Part shown: positions 11,515-23,661 of the stretch, piece after piece
Layout of the letters: the number at the start of each line of letters is the position of its first letter
Position numbering within the stretch: the stretch's first letter is position 1
From: Blastobasis lacticolella
Lineage: Eukaryota; Arthropoda; Insecta; Lepidoptera; Blastobasidae
NCBI GenBank assembly: GCA_905147135.1
Contig: LR990048.1
Location: 19,204,563 to 19,268,562, forward strand
Reading direction: 5' to 3'
DNA length: 64,000 bases
Translations under genes and position numbers: made by a program
The notes under the pieces: generated by a model
The model's database searches: none
The model's input: the letters and a program-made list of their open reading frames with translations, nothing else
What the model was told of the DNA's origin: nothing

Positions 11515-13354
11515 TAAAGTAGAAGGAACTGATGTATTTTTATTATATCTTATTTATGACGGAAATTTTCTAACTATAGTCAGCTAGGGTTTATATGTAA
11601 GAAAGGAGCTCGAGAAATGCAAAAAATCGAAACGAAAGTCGTCCACGATTGGCAAAAGGCATGACGTTATGCGAAAATGTTACTCCTTAACCCAAAAATT
11701 ACTGAACAATGTTTGATGAAATTTGGCAGTAATGTAGCTTATAGCCCAGAATAGCACATACTTACCTACGCTATAATTCAATGTGATCGGGAACAGGTCC
11801 GGAACCCAATAAGCGCATTTTACGCTAACGAAGTCGTGGGCAAAGGCTAGGACTTATTATCTTATGTCATTATTTTTATTTAATGGATGCAAGAGGCACT
11901 AAATTCGGTATGGAAGGTGCCTGGAGATCAATGTGTCTAGTAGAGGCCGTCGTACGGCTTAGGTGATGATGGCGTGAGCCCCAATAGTATAGTCTAGGCT
12001 AGTCTTCAGTACCGCTACGAGTTCTAATGCCGATGATGAAGCGAGGTTGACCAAGGTCTTCCGCTAGAGACTCTAGGACTAGTTGAACAGTTTCAGGCAC
12101 CACGTGACAGTTTTTAACAGAAAAGGAACCATAATGGCCACCTTAATAAGGTTTCTAGTCGGAAATGCCTGTCTAGTATAATATAAAAAAAATTGCTGAC
12201 CACCTTCCTTCTCCATCATCAGATTAACTGACTAAGACCGTAATATTGCATTTTCATCAATTTACATGTGTATGAAATTTTCAATTCTATTGATTACTGG
12301 GAAGTGGGTCAAATCCCTGGTCATTGATAGGTTATGCTCAGGGTCTGATTATTTAATCACGTGGCGATGCATTTTTATAAGTGAATAAACAGTAGTTTAT
12401 TATTACGCCTACTAAAGGCATAATGTCTGAAGCTGATATGGAAAATCTAATATACTTGAACACATTCTGAACAGCTTGGGAAGCAATTATGATCACGTTA
12501 TGGCAAGGATTAGATATGGGTCCTTTGCAAGGGACATATTTTGGTGAACAATCTGTAAAATTCTATTCGATCTTTTAAATACTCTTTTTAAAATTTAGAA
12601 TAAATACATTAGCAACCCTAGTAAGTTGGCAAGTTTAGGTAATAATTTTCGAAGTCGACGGGAGTGGACCTTCTGTTAGTTTTCTATTTTGTGACGACGT
12701 GTAAACAGTTTCTTGGGCCGGCGGTACCTTTTTCCCGTGCTGGTGGCAAGTCTACGTAAGACATGGTCTACGTTCGCAATACCATCCAAGACGGCACTCT
12801 TGCAGCTTACCTGAGATGTGACGGACGCGAAGGCTACCGTAATGTGGGCAATCCGGACGCGATATTTGCGTGACTCCGCATATCCACCGCCGCGTCTTCA
12901 TTTCCGTAAAGCTAATCTATGTGTATGTTTTGTCTTATTATCGTTAGTCTGCCAATGTAGCCTCGTGGCCGAATGCAGTTGCCAACCGATTAAGTTATCG
13001 CGATCGATATGAAACACGCCGTGATTATTGGTGTCAACAAAGACGCGTTCCTCAGATTAGATATCATATTTCACAATATTGTGATGTGATTGTCTTAGTG
13101 ACGTCATCATTAATTTTCTCGCCCTTTGGGAAGACACGTTATCTTCAAATTTAATTAAGGGTAGCCCTGATGCAAACTATTTGAGATTAGAAAATTTTCT
13201 ATCGAAATGATAGAAAATGTGAATGTGTTGCCCAGGACATCTGCAAACTAACGGTAGTAGATGTGGTACCGAACTTTGAGGTACCTGTGCACATGTCTTT
13301 TGAAGAACCCAAGTAATATAATGAAAACTTTGGCCAGGAGATTATTCAGGGGAA
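11515..13354. other. Intergenic stretch without recognisable genes
   Basis: Only short frames without domain similarity are present. One TCAGATT motif of the 7.6-8.6 kb family recurs near 12220. I see no tRNA, no promoter pair and no clear transposon ends. Confidence 0.55.
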
Positions 13355-15385
13355 AACGCTCGGCATGCACGTACATTAAGCAGTTCACCATCATCAACCC
13401 CTTCCCTAATACCACTAGAAGGGGTTGACATAGCATGAGTCTCGTTTACTCTATTACTCCACTATTTAAGGTGAGCCCTCGTTGCGCTTTTTTTTATATT
13501 AGACTAGACAGACATTTGACCGCCATCTCACCGTTTGGTAAGTGACGGTGGAAGTGTTGGTTGTAAACTTTTCTGGTCGCGCGACGTGTCGACCAGGCCC
13601 ACAAGGGCCCACCACCATGCTCTCGTGGTGCCTCGTCATCGTAGCGCGTCATTTAAGGGGCCATATAAAATTTCTTAGTCGCACACTTTTGACAGAGTGG
13701 TCGTGGTTGCGTAGACGAGGTACCCGGAGAGATGTTCACTGCGTCGCAGACTTTCCAGAGGAGATTTGCTTTAATTTTTTCCGGTTACAGACGTTGCGAG
13801 TACATTGTACCATATGTCCAATCTCTCCATCGAGTTCTCATTTCTGGAAATGTGACGTATTGCTTGGGCACCGGAGCAGCTTAATGTATGTCTACCAAAA
13901 GTTTTTAGAGCTTTTCTCAAAAAAGTTAAGATATAATTACCTACCCTAATTAGTCGAAAACTTTTATAATAAGCACATTGTTAATATTGCGCTTATATTT
14001 TAGCGCTATCTAACTTTAAATTAAGGCAAAGTTTAAAAGTTATCTCGGATTATCTGACATTTTGAAGTTTTAATTACTTTACAAAAACATATGCTATTGG
14101 GCAAAACGGTTTAAAGGTACATGAAGAACTTTTTATAATTAGTCCGGTCAAAGTAGACATTTGAAATAACAAAAATTGGGGGAGAGCTAAATTTTGGTGG
14201 AGACCTTGGTTTCACCATTAGAAACAAAGTGTCAAAAATCCCCATCGATCCTATGTGTGCGTCAAAAGTTATTTGGGGTCAAAGGTCAAAATTTCGGGTT
14301 TTGTGGATTTTTCTCAAAATTGTAAGTTTTTTCAAAAAGTACTTCAGACCAAAATTGTAGACCTTAAAATTATCTACAAAAATAATTCCCATGATTTTTT
14401 TCTAGGAATAACCATCCCTGAAATATCGCGATTTTAATGACTATTTCTTTGTCTACTTAGACCGGACTAAATGTAGATATTTCAATCAAAGGGGTATACG
14501 TATCTACAAATCCTGTAGCTACGAAAGAAAGGTTGATTTTGATAGGTGGTTGAGGTTTTTAAGATTATACATTTGACGGTAAACGTAATGTTAAATGTTT
14601 ACAGTAGAAATGATAGGTGCAGTGTTATTTCTTTCTGGTAAATTTTAAGTTTGATTTACATATCCTTAAAATTGTGACGTCTACCCATTTTGCCCAAATC
14701 AGATACCCATTTTAGGCTCAAATGCGGGCAAAACAGGATTTTCTAGTTTTCTTATTTTTTCTGTTTATAAAATAATGATAGAAAATGCATTAAAATAGTG
14801 TTTTATTTTCAAGTTTAATAAACATCCTATCTTATAAACTAAATCAAGCTAAGATATACACCACATTTCAATTTTTTTTTATAATCGCGCGAAACTTAAC
14901 CGTTTTAAACCTTCCCCTACCGTTCTACATCAGGTGTTCCAGTTTCCAAAATCAATTATAGCCTATATGTTGCCCAGGCTTAATAGCTACACAACAAAAA
15001 ACGTTTCATTTAAATCCGTTCCGGAGTTTGTTCCGTGTGCAGACAGACAGTATTTTTTTAATTCTTAATCTATTACCGTTTCTTCTTGGCCACAATTATT
15101 TTTCTGTAAAAATATTTAATGTACAGACACACTTTTTATTGTTTATATACCTATGTACATATTTAGTATGTATTAATACATTTATATTTATTTATTTAAT
15201 TAAGGTAGTACGCGCATGCCATGCCTAAAAATGGGCTCACAGAATAACATGCTGAGTGGGTACCATTTATGCTGACCGTCGCGGCACCGACAGCGGCATG
15301 GGAGACTACTTATTGTTTTAAACAATGATCTTAACAATATATGTTCAACGTGCAATTCGGGTATGACATGTCCCTTTTAATTATA
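13355..15385. repeat. Large inverted repeat, left arm
   Basis: This 2.03 kb block recurs in reverse complement at 17858-20713 with high similarity along its whole length. The outer end is at AACGCTCGGCATG and the inner end at TTTTAATTATA. The arm has no gene. Its outer end reads TLGMHVH-stop, a purine-rich GAAGGGG tract and then TTGACATAGC, and the right arm has the same order next to a copia-type gag remnant. This suggests the outer arms derive from a copia-like 3' end. With the right arm it encloses EcKL gene 2. Confidence 0.88.
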
Positions 15386-16202
15386 TTTTTGCATTTGATA
15401 GCACACATCCTCTTGATAATGGACATCTACAGGTGTATGGTTTGCACTGGAACATTGGTACTACAATGACATTAAAGCTCCATTATTGACTTTTATTTTC
15501 AGGTAGACGGTGCCGAACACAACTAGAGAACATTCTGTGATCCTGCGGTGATTATTTTAAATTGAGAGGCGCTTGACTATTACTTTGTAATTAATTTCTA
15601 GACAAATTATATGTATGTTAATTATGTGCCATTTGTGTTTTCTTTAATATAAGAATTGGAATCAGTAATAATAAAGTGCAATATGAAAATCGAGAAAATG
15701 CAATCGATATGGCATCCCTAGCCAAATCGCAATCGATAGATTGTTGTAACGTTATGACCGCAGCACTAGCACTTGTCAAAATTGTTATGTCAAACTATAC
15801 GTCAAAACCGATGCTGGCGGTTTTCTCTACGACGTCCGTGTCTCTATGGACGTTTCTTATAATCTGTGCACACTTTACTGCGAACCGCGCGTCGGCTAAA
15901 TAGCACGTAAGCATTACCTCTGTAATTTTGTAATAAAAATACTTTGTTCTTGTTGTATAATCCTTGCTTTTATTTAACATAAGTCCAATCTAGTGTTCCC
16001 GTTTTAAAAGTGTTTTAGTTTGAATTACTACTGTAACCTTGTAGGAGAACCGGTGGCCAATAAGGTCGGCGGTTTAAAATAAATATGTAGTTTGGATCAG
16101 GAATCGGGCCTAATATTTTATAAAAGTGGGATGGTTATATTTCTTGTACTTGCACTCTGTATTTCGCCATAAGATAATAAACTTAATCGTTATCGTGCAT
16201 AT

Positions 16203-16230
16203 TATAAATAAAGGAAGCTCATCATTCAGT
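16203..16230 (+). promoter_or_regulatory. Core promoter of EcKL gene 2
   Basis: TATAAATA at 16203-16210 lies 25 bp upstream of the A of a TCAGT initiator at 16226-16230. The same CATTCAGTATCA context occurs at gene 3. The predicted 5' UTR is about 113 nt. The upstream stretch 15386-16200 has no supported gene. Confidence 0.6.
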
Positions 16231-16340
16231 ATCACATTAATTTTAGGCCTATTCACATGTGATTTTATTTTATTATTTTTTATTCAGTTTTACAATCATA
16301 TTTTCAGAAAAACGTGTATTAGATACCAGTGCTCGTGAAC

Positions 16341-17794
16341 ATGGAAAATCCAGAAGTTAGTATCGATAAGTTCACAGATGAGTTAAGAAAATCAATTGTA
16401 AAAGTTGCGGAAAATGAGAACTTCGAGAAGTACAACATATCGGTTAAAGTGATTACTACACTTGGTGGTTGTTACTCAGGGGAACTGTTTGCTGTCGACA
16501 TTATCGGGAGCACTCCTGCTGGTGAAAAAGAAATCAATCTTTTCGTGAAGAAATTGGTACCAGAAGCAGTTGAGAATATGAAGGATATTGCTTCTTTAAC
16601 TGATGCTTACGCTAGAGAAGCGTTTGTTTATGGTCAACTTTCGAAAGTGTTTACCGAATTACAAAACGAAGCTAATGTACCAGAAGAGGAAAGACTTAAA
16701 GTAATAAAAAGTTATGAAAATACTTGCAATGAGTCAGTGATATTAGAGAATATAGCGAAAAAGGGTTTCAAAACTGGTTTCCGAATGGAAGTGAATTCAT
16801 TTGGATTCACGAAATTGGCATTAGAACAACTTGCAAAGTTTCATGGTTTGTCTTTTGTAATGGAAAAGCGGAAAACAACATATTACAGGGAGAACGTGAA
16901 AACTTTATATAACTTATACAACATGGACGGATGGAAAAAGAACATAACAGGCATTATGCAAAACAATGCAAAAAATTTAAAAGATACAATTTTAAGAAAG
17001 AAAGTTGAAGACTTCATTCCGGTTGCTGTAGAGCGATATGAACAATACTTTCAAGACAACGGCAGACATAAACAAGTTCTATGTCATGGAGATTTTCGAA
17101 TGAACAATACTATAAGTAGAGAAATCGTAAGTTAATCATGTAATAATACGTATAAATATAAACCACTAAATCGTTAAAAAATATATGTTTACCTAATTCT
17201 ACTTCCAGCTAATAATGATATAACGACAAACCCCCAGTTACCATTAATACCCAACCCTCGGTGGACAGAAGTTTATTGAAAAATTAAAAATAATACATTC
17301 CTATTCCTCGAACACCTTTTAAGAAGAGGTCGTTTTTCCCAATTTAGTTTCATTTCCAAGACAAAACTAAAAGATGTGACTTAATATTATTTTAGGATGG
17401 AGTGGTGACTGAGGTGATACCAGTGGACTACCAAACAGCTTTCTACGGTTGCCCAATCGACGATATCCTATTCTTCATCTACATCGGCAGTGACAAGAAA
17501 CTGAGAGAAAATCATTTAACAGATTTCAAAGACATATACTACAATACTATGGAGAAATTCTTGCAATTTTTCAACATGCAGTTGAAGGAAGTATTCCCGA
17601 GAGAAGTTTTTGACCGAACCTTCGAAGAAAGGCGTGAGTATGGATTGTGTGTCGCAATGATTTTCATGGGTATGCTGTTATTTGAGGATACAGAAATGCT
17701 GGATATAAGTAAAGATAACATGGGAGAATGGCAACCCAAAGTGCATGAAAGCTTTCAAGAGAGATTTGGAGATATTATTAATGAATTTCTATAA
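16341..17794 (+). CDS. EcKL-type kinase, gene 2 (inside the large inverted repeat)
   Basis: Exons 16341-17126 and 17396-17794 with a 269-bp phase-0 intron give 394 residues. Landmarks are LGGCYSGE (the loop Ser found in paralogs is Cys here), LFVKKL (K70/K71), LCHGDFRMNN (H249, D251, N256) at the end of exon 1, and VDYQ (D273) at the start of exon 2. The ATG follows CTCGTGAAC, the context shared with gene 3. All catalytic residues are present and no frame is broken, so it is probably functional. The role is as for the family: ATP-dependent phosphorylation of a small hydroxylated compound, substrate not predictable. It is oriented opposite to gene 1. The stop codon is only 63 bp from the right repeat arm. 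The AATAAA seen after gene 1 is mutated here, and the nearest candidates (ATTAAA at 17862, AATAAA at 18047) lie in the arm. Confidence 0.92.
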
Positions 17795-17857
17795 ATTCAA
17801 ATTTAATAGCCTAAAAACAATACATTCCTGATTTAACTCTTAACCATCAATATTACA

Positions 17858-20713
17858 TATAATTAAAAGAGACATGTCATACCCGAATTGCACGTTGAAC
17901 ATATATTGTTAAGATCATTGTTTAAAACAATAAGTAGTCTCCCATGCCGCTGTCGGTGTCGCGACGGTCAGCATAAATGGTACCCACTCAGCATGTTATT
18001 CTGTGAGCCCATTTTTAGGCATGGCATGCGCGTACTACCTTAATTAAATAAATAAATATAAATGTATTAATACATACTAAATATGTACATAGGTATATAA
18101 ACAATAAAAAGTGTGTCTGTACATTAAATATTTTTACAGAAAAATAATGGTGGCCAAGAAAAAACGGTAATAGATTAAGAATTAAAAAAATACTGTCTGT
18201 CTGCACACGGAACAAACTCCGAAACGGATTTAATTGAAACGTTTTTTGTTGTGTAGCTATTAAGCCTGGGCAACATATAGGCTATAATTGATTTTGGAAA
18301 CTGGAACACCAGATGTAGAACGGGGGGGAAGGTGGTTTAAAACGGTTAAGTTTCGCGCGAGTATAAAAAAAATTTGAAATGTGGTGTATATCTTAGCTTG
18401 ATTTAGTTTATAAGATAGGATGTTTATTAAACTTAAAAATAATACACTATTTTAATGCATTTTCTATCAATATTTTATAAACAGAAAAAATAAGAAAACT
18501 CTAGAAAATCCTGTTTTGCCCGCATTTTAGCCTAAAATGGGTATCTGATTTGGGCAAAATGGGTAGACGTCACAATTTTAAGGATAGGTGAATCAAACTT
18601 AAAATTTACCAGAAAGAAATAACACTGCACCTATCATTTCTACTGTAAACATTTAACATTACGTTTACTGTCAAATGTATAAACTTAAAAACCTCAACCA
18701 CCTATCAAAATCAACCTTTCTTTCGTAGCTACAGGATTTGTAGATACGAGACCTTGGGTTCACCATCAGAAACAAAGTGTCAAAAATCCCCATCGATCCT
18801 ATGTGTGCGGTCAAAATAGGTCAAAATTTCAGGTATTTTGGATTTTTCTCAAAAACTTTAAGTTTTTGCAAAAAGTACTTCAGTCCAAAATTGTAGATCT
18901 TAAAATTATCTACAAAAATGGTTCCCATGATTTTTTTCTAGGAATCACCATCCCAGAAATATCGCGATTTTAAGAGTCACGTTCTATGTGATATGCACAC
19001 ATTTCCACGCCACCTGTGAGGTAGTGTACTCGGCGCGGTTTTTTTAAACGTGGTTTCCCCGGTAGGCCTACTCCATGTAACGGACTTTAGGTCTCTTAAA
19101 TAATCAGCAACCTCATCACCTCACGCGACACTTGCATCGAATAAAGTTGGTATTCCACGACTAACTACAACGGTTTCATCTTCACACAAAAGTTTATTGC
19201 AAATAAAGCAAAATTGTGAAATTTCTTCGAGATACAGAACAGCCCAAATAACCTAAATGGAATACGCTAGCAATAAAAACGTATATTTACTTGAACAGAA
19301 CGTTTAACACGAAAAGAAGCAGGTATATGAACGACACCGCACGGACAATGGAATAGCCAGATGTTATTCAAGGCCATGCGAGTAGAGGGGATTCAGTAAG
19401 GGACTGGCTATGATTTGAGTATATATTTTCAGAATAGTATAGTTTACACATAAAAGAGACACAAATAGGCATTTTTCTTGTCTATGTATATACGTGGCGT
19501 ATGTGTGCATATCATATAAAATGTGACTCTTAAAATCGCGATATTTTAGGGATGGTGATTCCTAGAAAAAATCATTGGAATTTAATTTTTGTAGATAATT
19601 TTAAGGTCTACAATTTTGGTCTGAAGTACTTTTTGAAAAAACTTACCATTTTTGAGAAAAATCCACAAAACCCGAAATGTTTACCTTTGACCCCACATAA
19701 CTTTTGACGCACACATAGGATCGATGGGGATTTTTGACACTTTGTTTCTAATGGTGAACCCAAGGTCTCCACCAAAATTCAGCTCTCCCCCAATTTTTGT
19801 TATTTCAAATGTCTACTTTGACCGAACTAATTATAAAAAGTTCTTCATGTACCTTTAAACCATATTCGTTTTGGGCTACCCGTTTTGCCCAACAGCATAT
19901 GTTTTTGTAAAGTAATAAAAACTTCAAAATGTAAGATAATCCAAGATAACTCTTTGCCTTAATTTAAAGTTAGATAGCGCTAAAATATAAGCGCAATATT
20001 AACAATGTGCTTATTATAAAAGTTTTCGACTAATTAGGGTGGGTAATCATATCTTAATTTTTTTGAGAAAAGCTCTAAAAACTTTTGGTAGACATACATT
20101 AAGCTGCTCCGGTCCCAAGCAATACGTCACATTTCCAGAAATGAGAACTCGATGGAGAGATTGGACATTCACGGCCAGGTCGAAGGCAGAAGGACACGGC
20201 GCCGATCACCAACTCGGTGGACTGGTCTGATAAAGCAAGCTACAGAATCCACCATGGTACAATGTTCTCGTAACGTCTGTAACCGGCAATAATGAAAGCA
20301 AATCTCCTCTGGAAAGTCTGCGACGCAGTGAACATCTCTCCGGGTACCTCGTCTACGCAACCACGACCACTCTGTCAAAAGTGTCCTACTAAGAAATTTT
20401 ATGTGCCCCCTTAAATGACGCGCTACGATGACGAGGCATCAGGAGCGCATGGTGGTGGGCCCTGGTGGGCCTGGTGGACACGTCGCGCGACCAGAGAAGT
20501 TAAACCAACACTTCCACCATCACTTACCAAACGGTGAAATGGCGGTCAAATGCCTGTCTAGTCTAATATAAAAAAAAGCACAACGAGGGCTCACCTTAAA
20601 TAGTGGAGTAATAGAGTAAACGAGACTCATGCTATGTCAACCCCCTCTAGTGGTATTAGGGAAGGGGTTGATGATGGTGAACTGCTTAATGTACTTGCAT
20701 GCCGAGCGTTGAA
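17858..20713. repeat. Large inverted repeat, right arm
   Basis: Reverse-complement partner of 13355-15385. It is longer (2.86 kb) because a block around 18749-19780 holds extra sequence: a second copy of one arm segment in the opposite direction, plus about 500 bp of unrelated sequence. The inner end begins 63 bp past the EcKL gene 2 stop. The outer end abuts the copia-type gag remnant. Small differences from the left arm (indels of 1-60 bp) are scattered through it. Confidence 0.88.
18749..19770. repeat. Nested palindrome within the right arm
   Basis: 18749-19001 (plus) and 19502-19770 (minus) are inverted copies of about 250 bp. Both contain CCCCATCGATCCTATGTGTG and AAATATCGCGATTTTAA. They surround a 500-bp centre with no gene. 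The left arm has a single copy, at 14200-14435. The arrangement resembles a fold-back element inside the arm. Confidence 0.75.
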
Positions 20714-21330
20714 AGAGGGATGTTAGAGAAACAAGATGAAAGTGTAAATTCGGACGTATAATTTGAATTGTTTGCCGAAACTGAAGTCTTGTCTTTCTTC
20801 ATCGTAATCTTTCGACACTGTGATACGACATGCCCCGATCTCATGCAAAATTTACAGAAGGGTTTCTTCTTTTGCCGCTCATTAGTTTGCAGTGCCGCAG
20901 TGCTAGGTTCTTTAAGTATGACCGGTAAAGATTTCCTGAAGTCTTCTTTAAACAGGGCTGCTATCACATTTTCTGACGTGAGTTTTGTGTTTATGTGTTC
21001 CAAAGCCATAACTAGCGGTCGAAATTCTTCTGGTAGACCAGCTAGTATAATTACGGCAAGAAACTCGTCTTCGACTGCGTTGCCGATTGCTTGAAGCTCT
21101 TGTTGGATGCTTATTGCCGCGTTTGTGTAGTTTTGGATACTACCAGTGTACTTGTTACCAAGTAACCTTTGCATCAGCGTTAATCTCCTGGATAAGCCGC
21201 TGTCCGCATATGCTCTTCTCAGCCTGTTTAGTACGTCAGATGCTGATGTGGCCGGTTGTATAATTGGGTGTACACACTCGTCACAAAGAAGACATATTTT
21301 TGCGTGTGCCTTCTTTTTGAGCGAGCTCAC
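20686..21330 (-). pseudogene. Copia-type retrotransposon gag remnant
   Basis: 214 codons on the minus strand. An alpha-helical gag segment (ASDVLNRLRRAYADSG, LAGLPEEFRPLVMALE) is followed by a CCHC zinc knuckle, CKFCMRSGHVVSQC. This is the order of Ty1/copia (UBN2-type) gag proteins. The N-terminal part of gag is absent upstream, and protease, integrase and RT do not follow. Instead the frame ends in TLGMQVH-stop and runs directly into the right inverted-repeat arm, which suggests an internally deleted element. It is probably not functional. Confidence 0.75.
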
Positions 21331-22980
21331 CGAGATTGGGATTTTATACGGTGGTTACATAATCAAAACTTCATTGAGTAAATGTTGAAAGGACAACAAA
21401 TGAAATAACAAAATTTAAAAGACAAAATGTAAAACATTTAGCAAAAGTTTATAATCCAAATATATGTTTCATCAAATGGACGACTGACCAAAAGTTGTTA
21501 ATGTTTTAAAGTACCAAATCATCCCTAATCAAATTATATAATCACAAATTATTTCCTCCACAGTATTTTATTTCCCTTCTTTAATCTAATGGGTAGAGAG
21601 TATGATTCATGATCCAAAAGTCGCCGGATATAAATCTATATCAGTAATTGTTAATTTATTTGTCACAAAATCGAATCTATCCATAACGTCGTTTCTGTTT
21701 CGTTAGTTCCAGGGAGTTCCAGATATATTGATAATTCTTTTTTTGAACTGTATGATTTTTAACGATTTGATCAATAGTGTGATAGATAAGAAATTTAAAC
21801 GTTTATATTCCAGACTTTGATCAGTAGAACTTTAGATATTGGACAATTATTATTTTAAAATTTGCTCAATAATGTTTTTATTTTCTAATATGTAACCGAC
21901 GCGGCGCAGTAAGTGTAATTATTTATTTTTAAAAATTTGCCAGCGAACCCTGCTCGAAATTTTTCGATTTTTGCCTAAAAGAGGTGAACATAATGAATAC
22001 GCCTCAGGCGAACATAATAAAAGTAACAAATCAATGAAGGAGCGAGCTCGGAGTTTGACTTAAAAACGCAGCGCTGGCAGTGTGTACCCACAAAATCTGC
22101 CCTGCATCGCGCGCCTGCACTACACTAGCTTAAGCGATAAAAGCATTTTGTTGTTTGCTTCTGACTACCATGTATTGTCCAAAACTTAATCCTGAACCGG
22201 TAAATCCTGTACCTGGGCAAGGCACAGATTGAGCGAGCACCGTCAGTAAAAAAAAATGTCTTTTGGCATTTTGGGTTACAAAAGCCTGAGGTGATTATTG
22301 AAGGAATGAGCAATTTTAGACATATTTGATCTTAATAGCAACGAGTGATCCTCACACTCGTACGCGCTGATCGGTCTGCATGCGTCGCCCCCTACCTGGA
22401 TGTGCTCGCTTAACTTTCTCTTTGTTTACCGTTAGATTTTTTACTTTTGAAAAGAGATTAATTAACGTAATCCTGATTCACTAATACTTTTTTCGACCTT
22501 CGACTTTTTGCGACCGTCAACGGGCTCCGCATATTATGTGTACAGGTTACAAAATGGCAGTTAACAGATTCTAATGAAATCCACTTACGTCTGCGCCATA
22601 CCTACCTAGGTATTTATGAAAGTTATTATTACTTACTTGACATATTTCGTATCATATTTTATAGTATAGGGGTAGGGTCTAAAACGGTTAAGTTTCATCT
22701 CCACGTGCCGCTGTGTTAATGACCCTTGCAGTAACCTGTTATGTGAGGACCGCGCGGTAAAACCAAGATGGCGCTGGTACTACCACGAGCTGCTCAACAA
22801 GCAGCATAAAAAGGTGCAATCAACGGACCTTCCTCCGAATCAAGGACTTGTGCCACCGATAACGTCTTAAGATGTCGAAACCGCTTTTCGCCGCATGAAA
22901 AAGCGCAAAGCTTTCGGACTCGATGGAGTCTTTATAATTATAAGGGCTACAAATCATTACAATTAAGTAAATTGTTTGAT
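21331..22980. other. Intergenic stretch without recognisable genes
   Basis: AT-rich, with only short random frames. From about 22927 the sequence (TATAATTATAAGGGC...) matches 35873-35930 and begins the EcKL-associated upstream block shared with 39.4 kb. Confidence 0.55.
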
Positions 22981-23661
22981 TAAAAATAAAGAGTGATCTG
23001 CTCATAACAAACACAAATTATGTTTTATGTATTAAAATAAACTGATGAACTTTTGCGCATTTCAATGTAGATAGGAAAAATACTACGGAGCCTATTAAAT
23101 ACCTTTATATTGATATCCTACATTATGGGTTCGAAGAAAAAAAGGTTTTGAAACAACAATAAAATGCCCACAATCCCGATATTTCATTTTCTAAATCTAG
23201 TGATTACTCCCTTGACGTGACACTGACAAAATCGATTTAACCGTTTAGTAGATAGAGGGAACAAAGAATATATAATATGTAATAATATAGCCATGTATAC
23301 AAAGGTATACATATATACATACAGGGCAAACAGATTACTCCTTTTATCGGGTTCGACGCAGTCAGCGTAAGCAGTCTTACTGCACTTACCAATATCACAA
23401 GTGGGTAAAAAACTTCAAATATAACAATAGTAAAGATATCGGCCCTCAACATTTAAAAAACAACCTGTATGTCGTTGTAAGATGATAAACAAATGCGTTA
23501 TCTTATCACGACTAATTAATGTACAAACAGAGTGTCTATTTAAACTTAAGTTCAGAGTGTCTATTGTAACAGTTCACGGTCTGTTTACGGCTAATATTAT
23601 AATTAATCATATTAACAGCTCTATATCAATATAGAAGAGACCGCATAAAAAATACAAGGAA
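22981..23661 (+). repeat. EcKL upstream block shared with 39432-40574
   Basis: The 680 bp upstream of the dead EcKL copy match the region upstream of the intact gene at 40575, beginning at AAAATAAAGAGTGATCTGC. Similarity continues through the exon and into the intron (29161-29337 against 41360-41555). The two loci are therefore segmental duplicates of at least 2 kb. Confidence 0.85.
23598..23630 (+). promoter_or_regulatory. Core promoter relic of the dead EcKL copy
   Basis: TATAATTA at 23598-23605 lies 30 bp upstream of the A in a TCAAT sequence at 23626-23630. The corresponding site upstream of the 40.6 kb gene is TCAGT in two of three tandem copies, so the initiator has drifted here. Confidence 0.5.

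Noticed and set aside
15676..15903. 75-codon frame upstream of EcKL gene 2 inside the inverted repeat
   Set aside because: Considered as a cargo gene, but it has no recognisable domain, no promoter pair and no paralog in the window. The length is compatible with chance.
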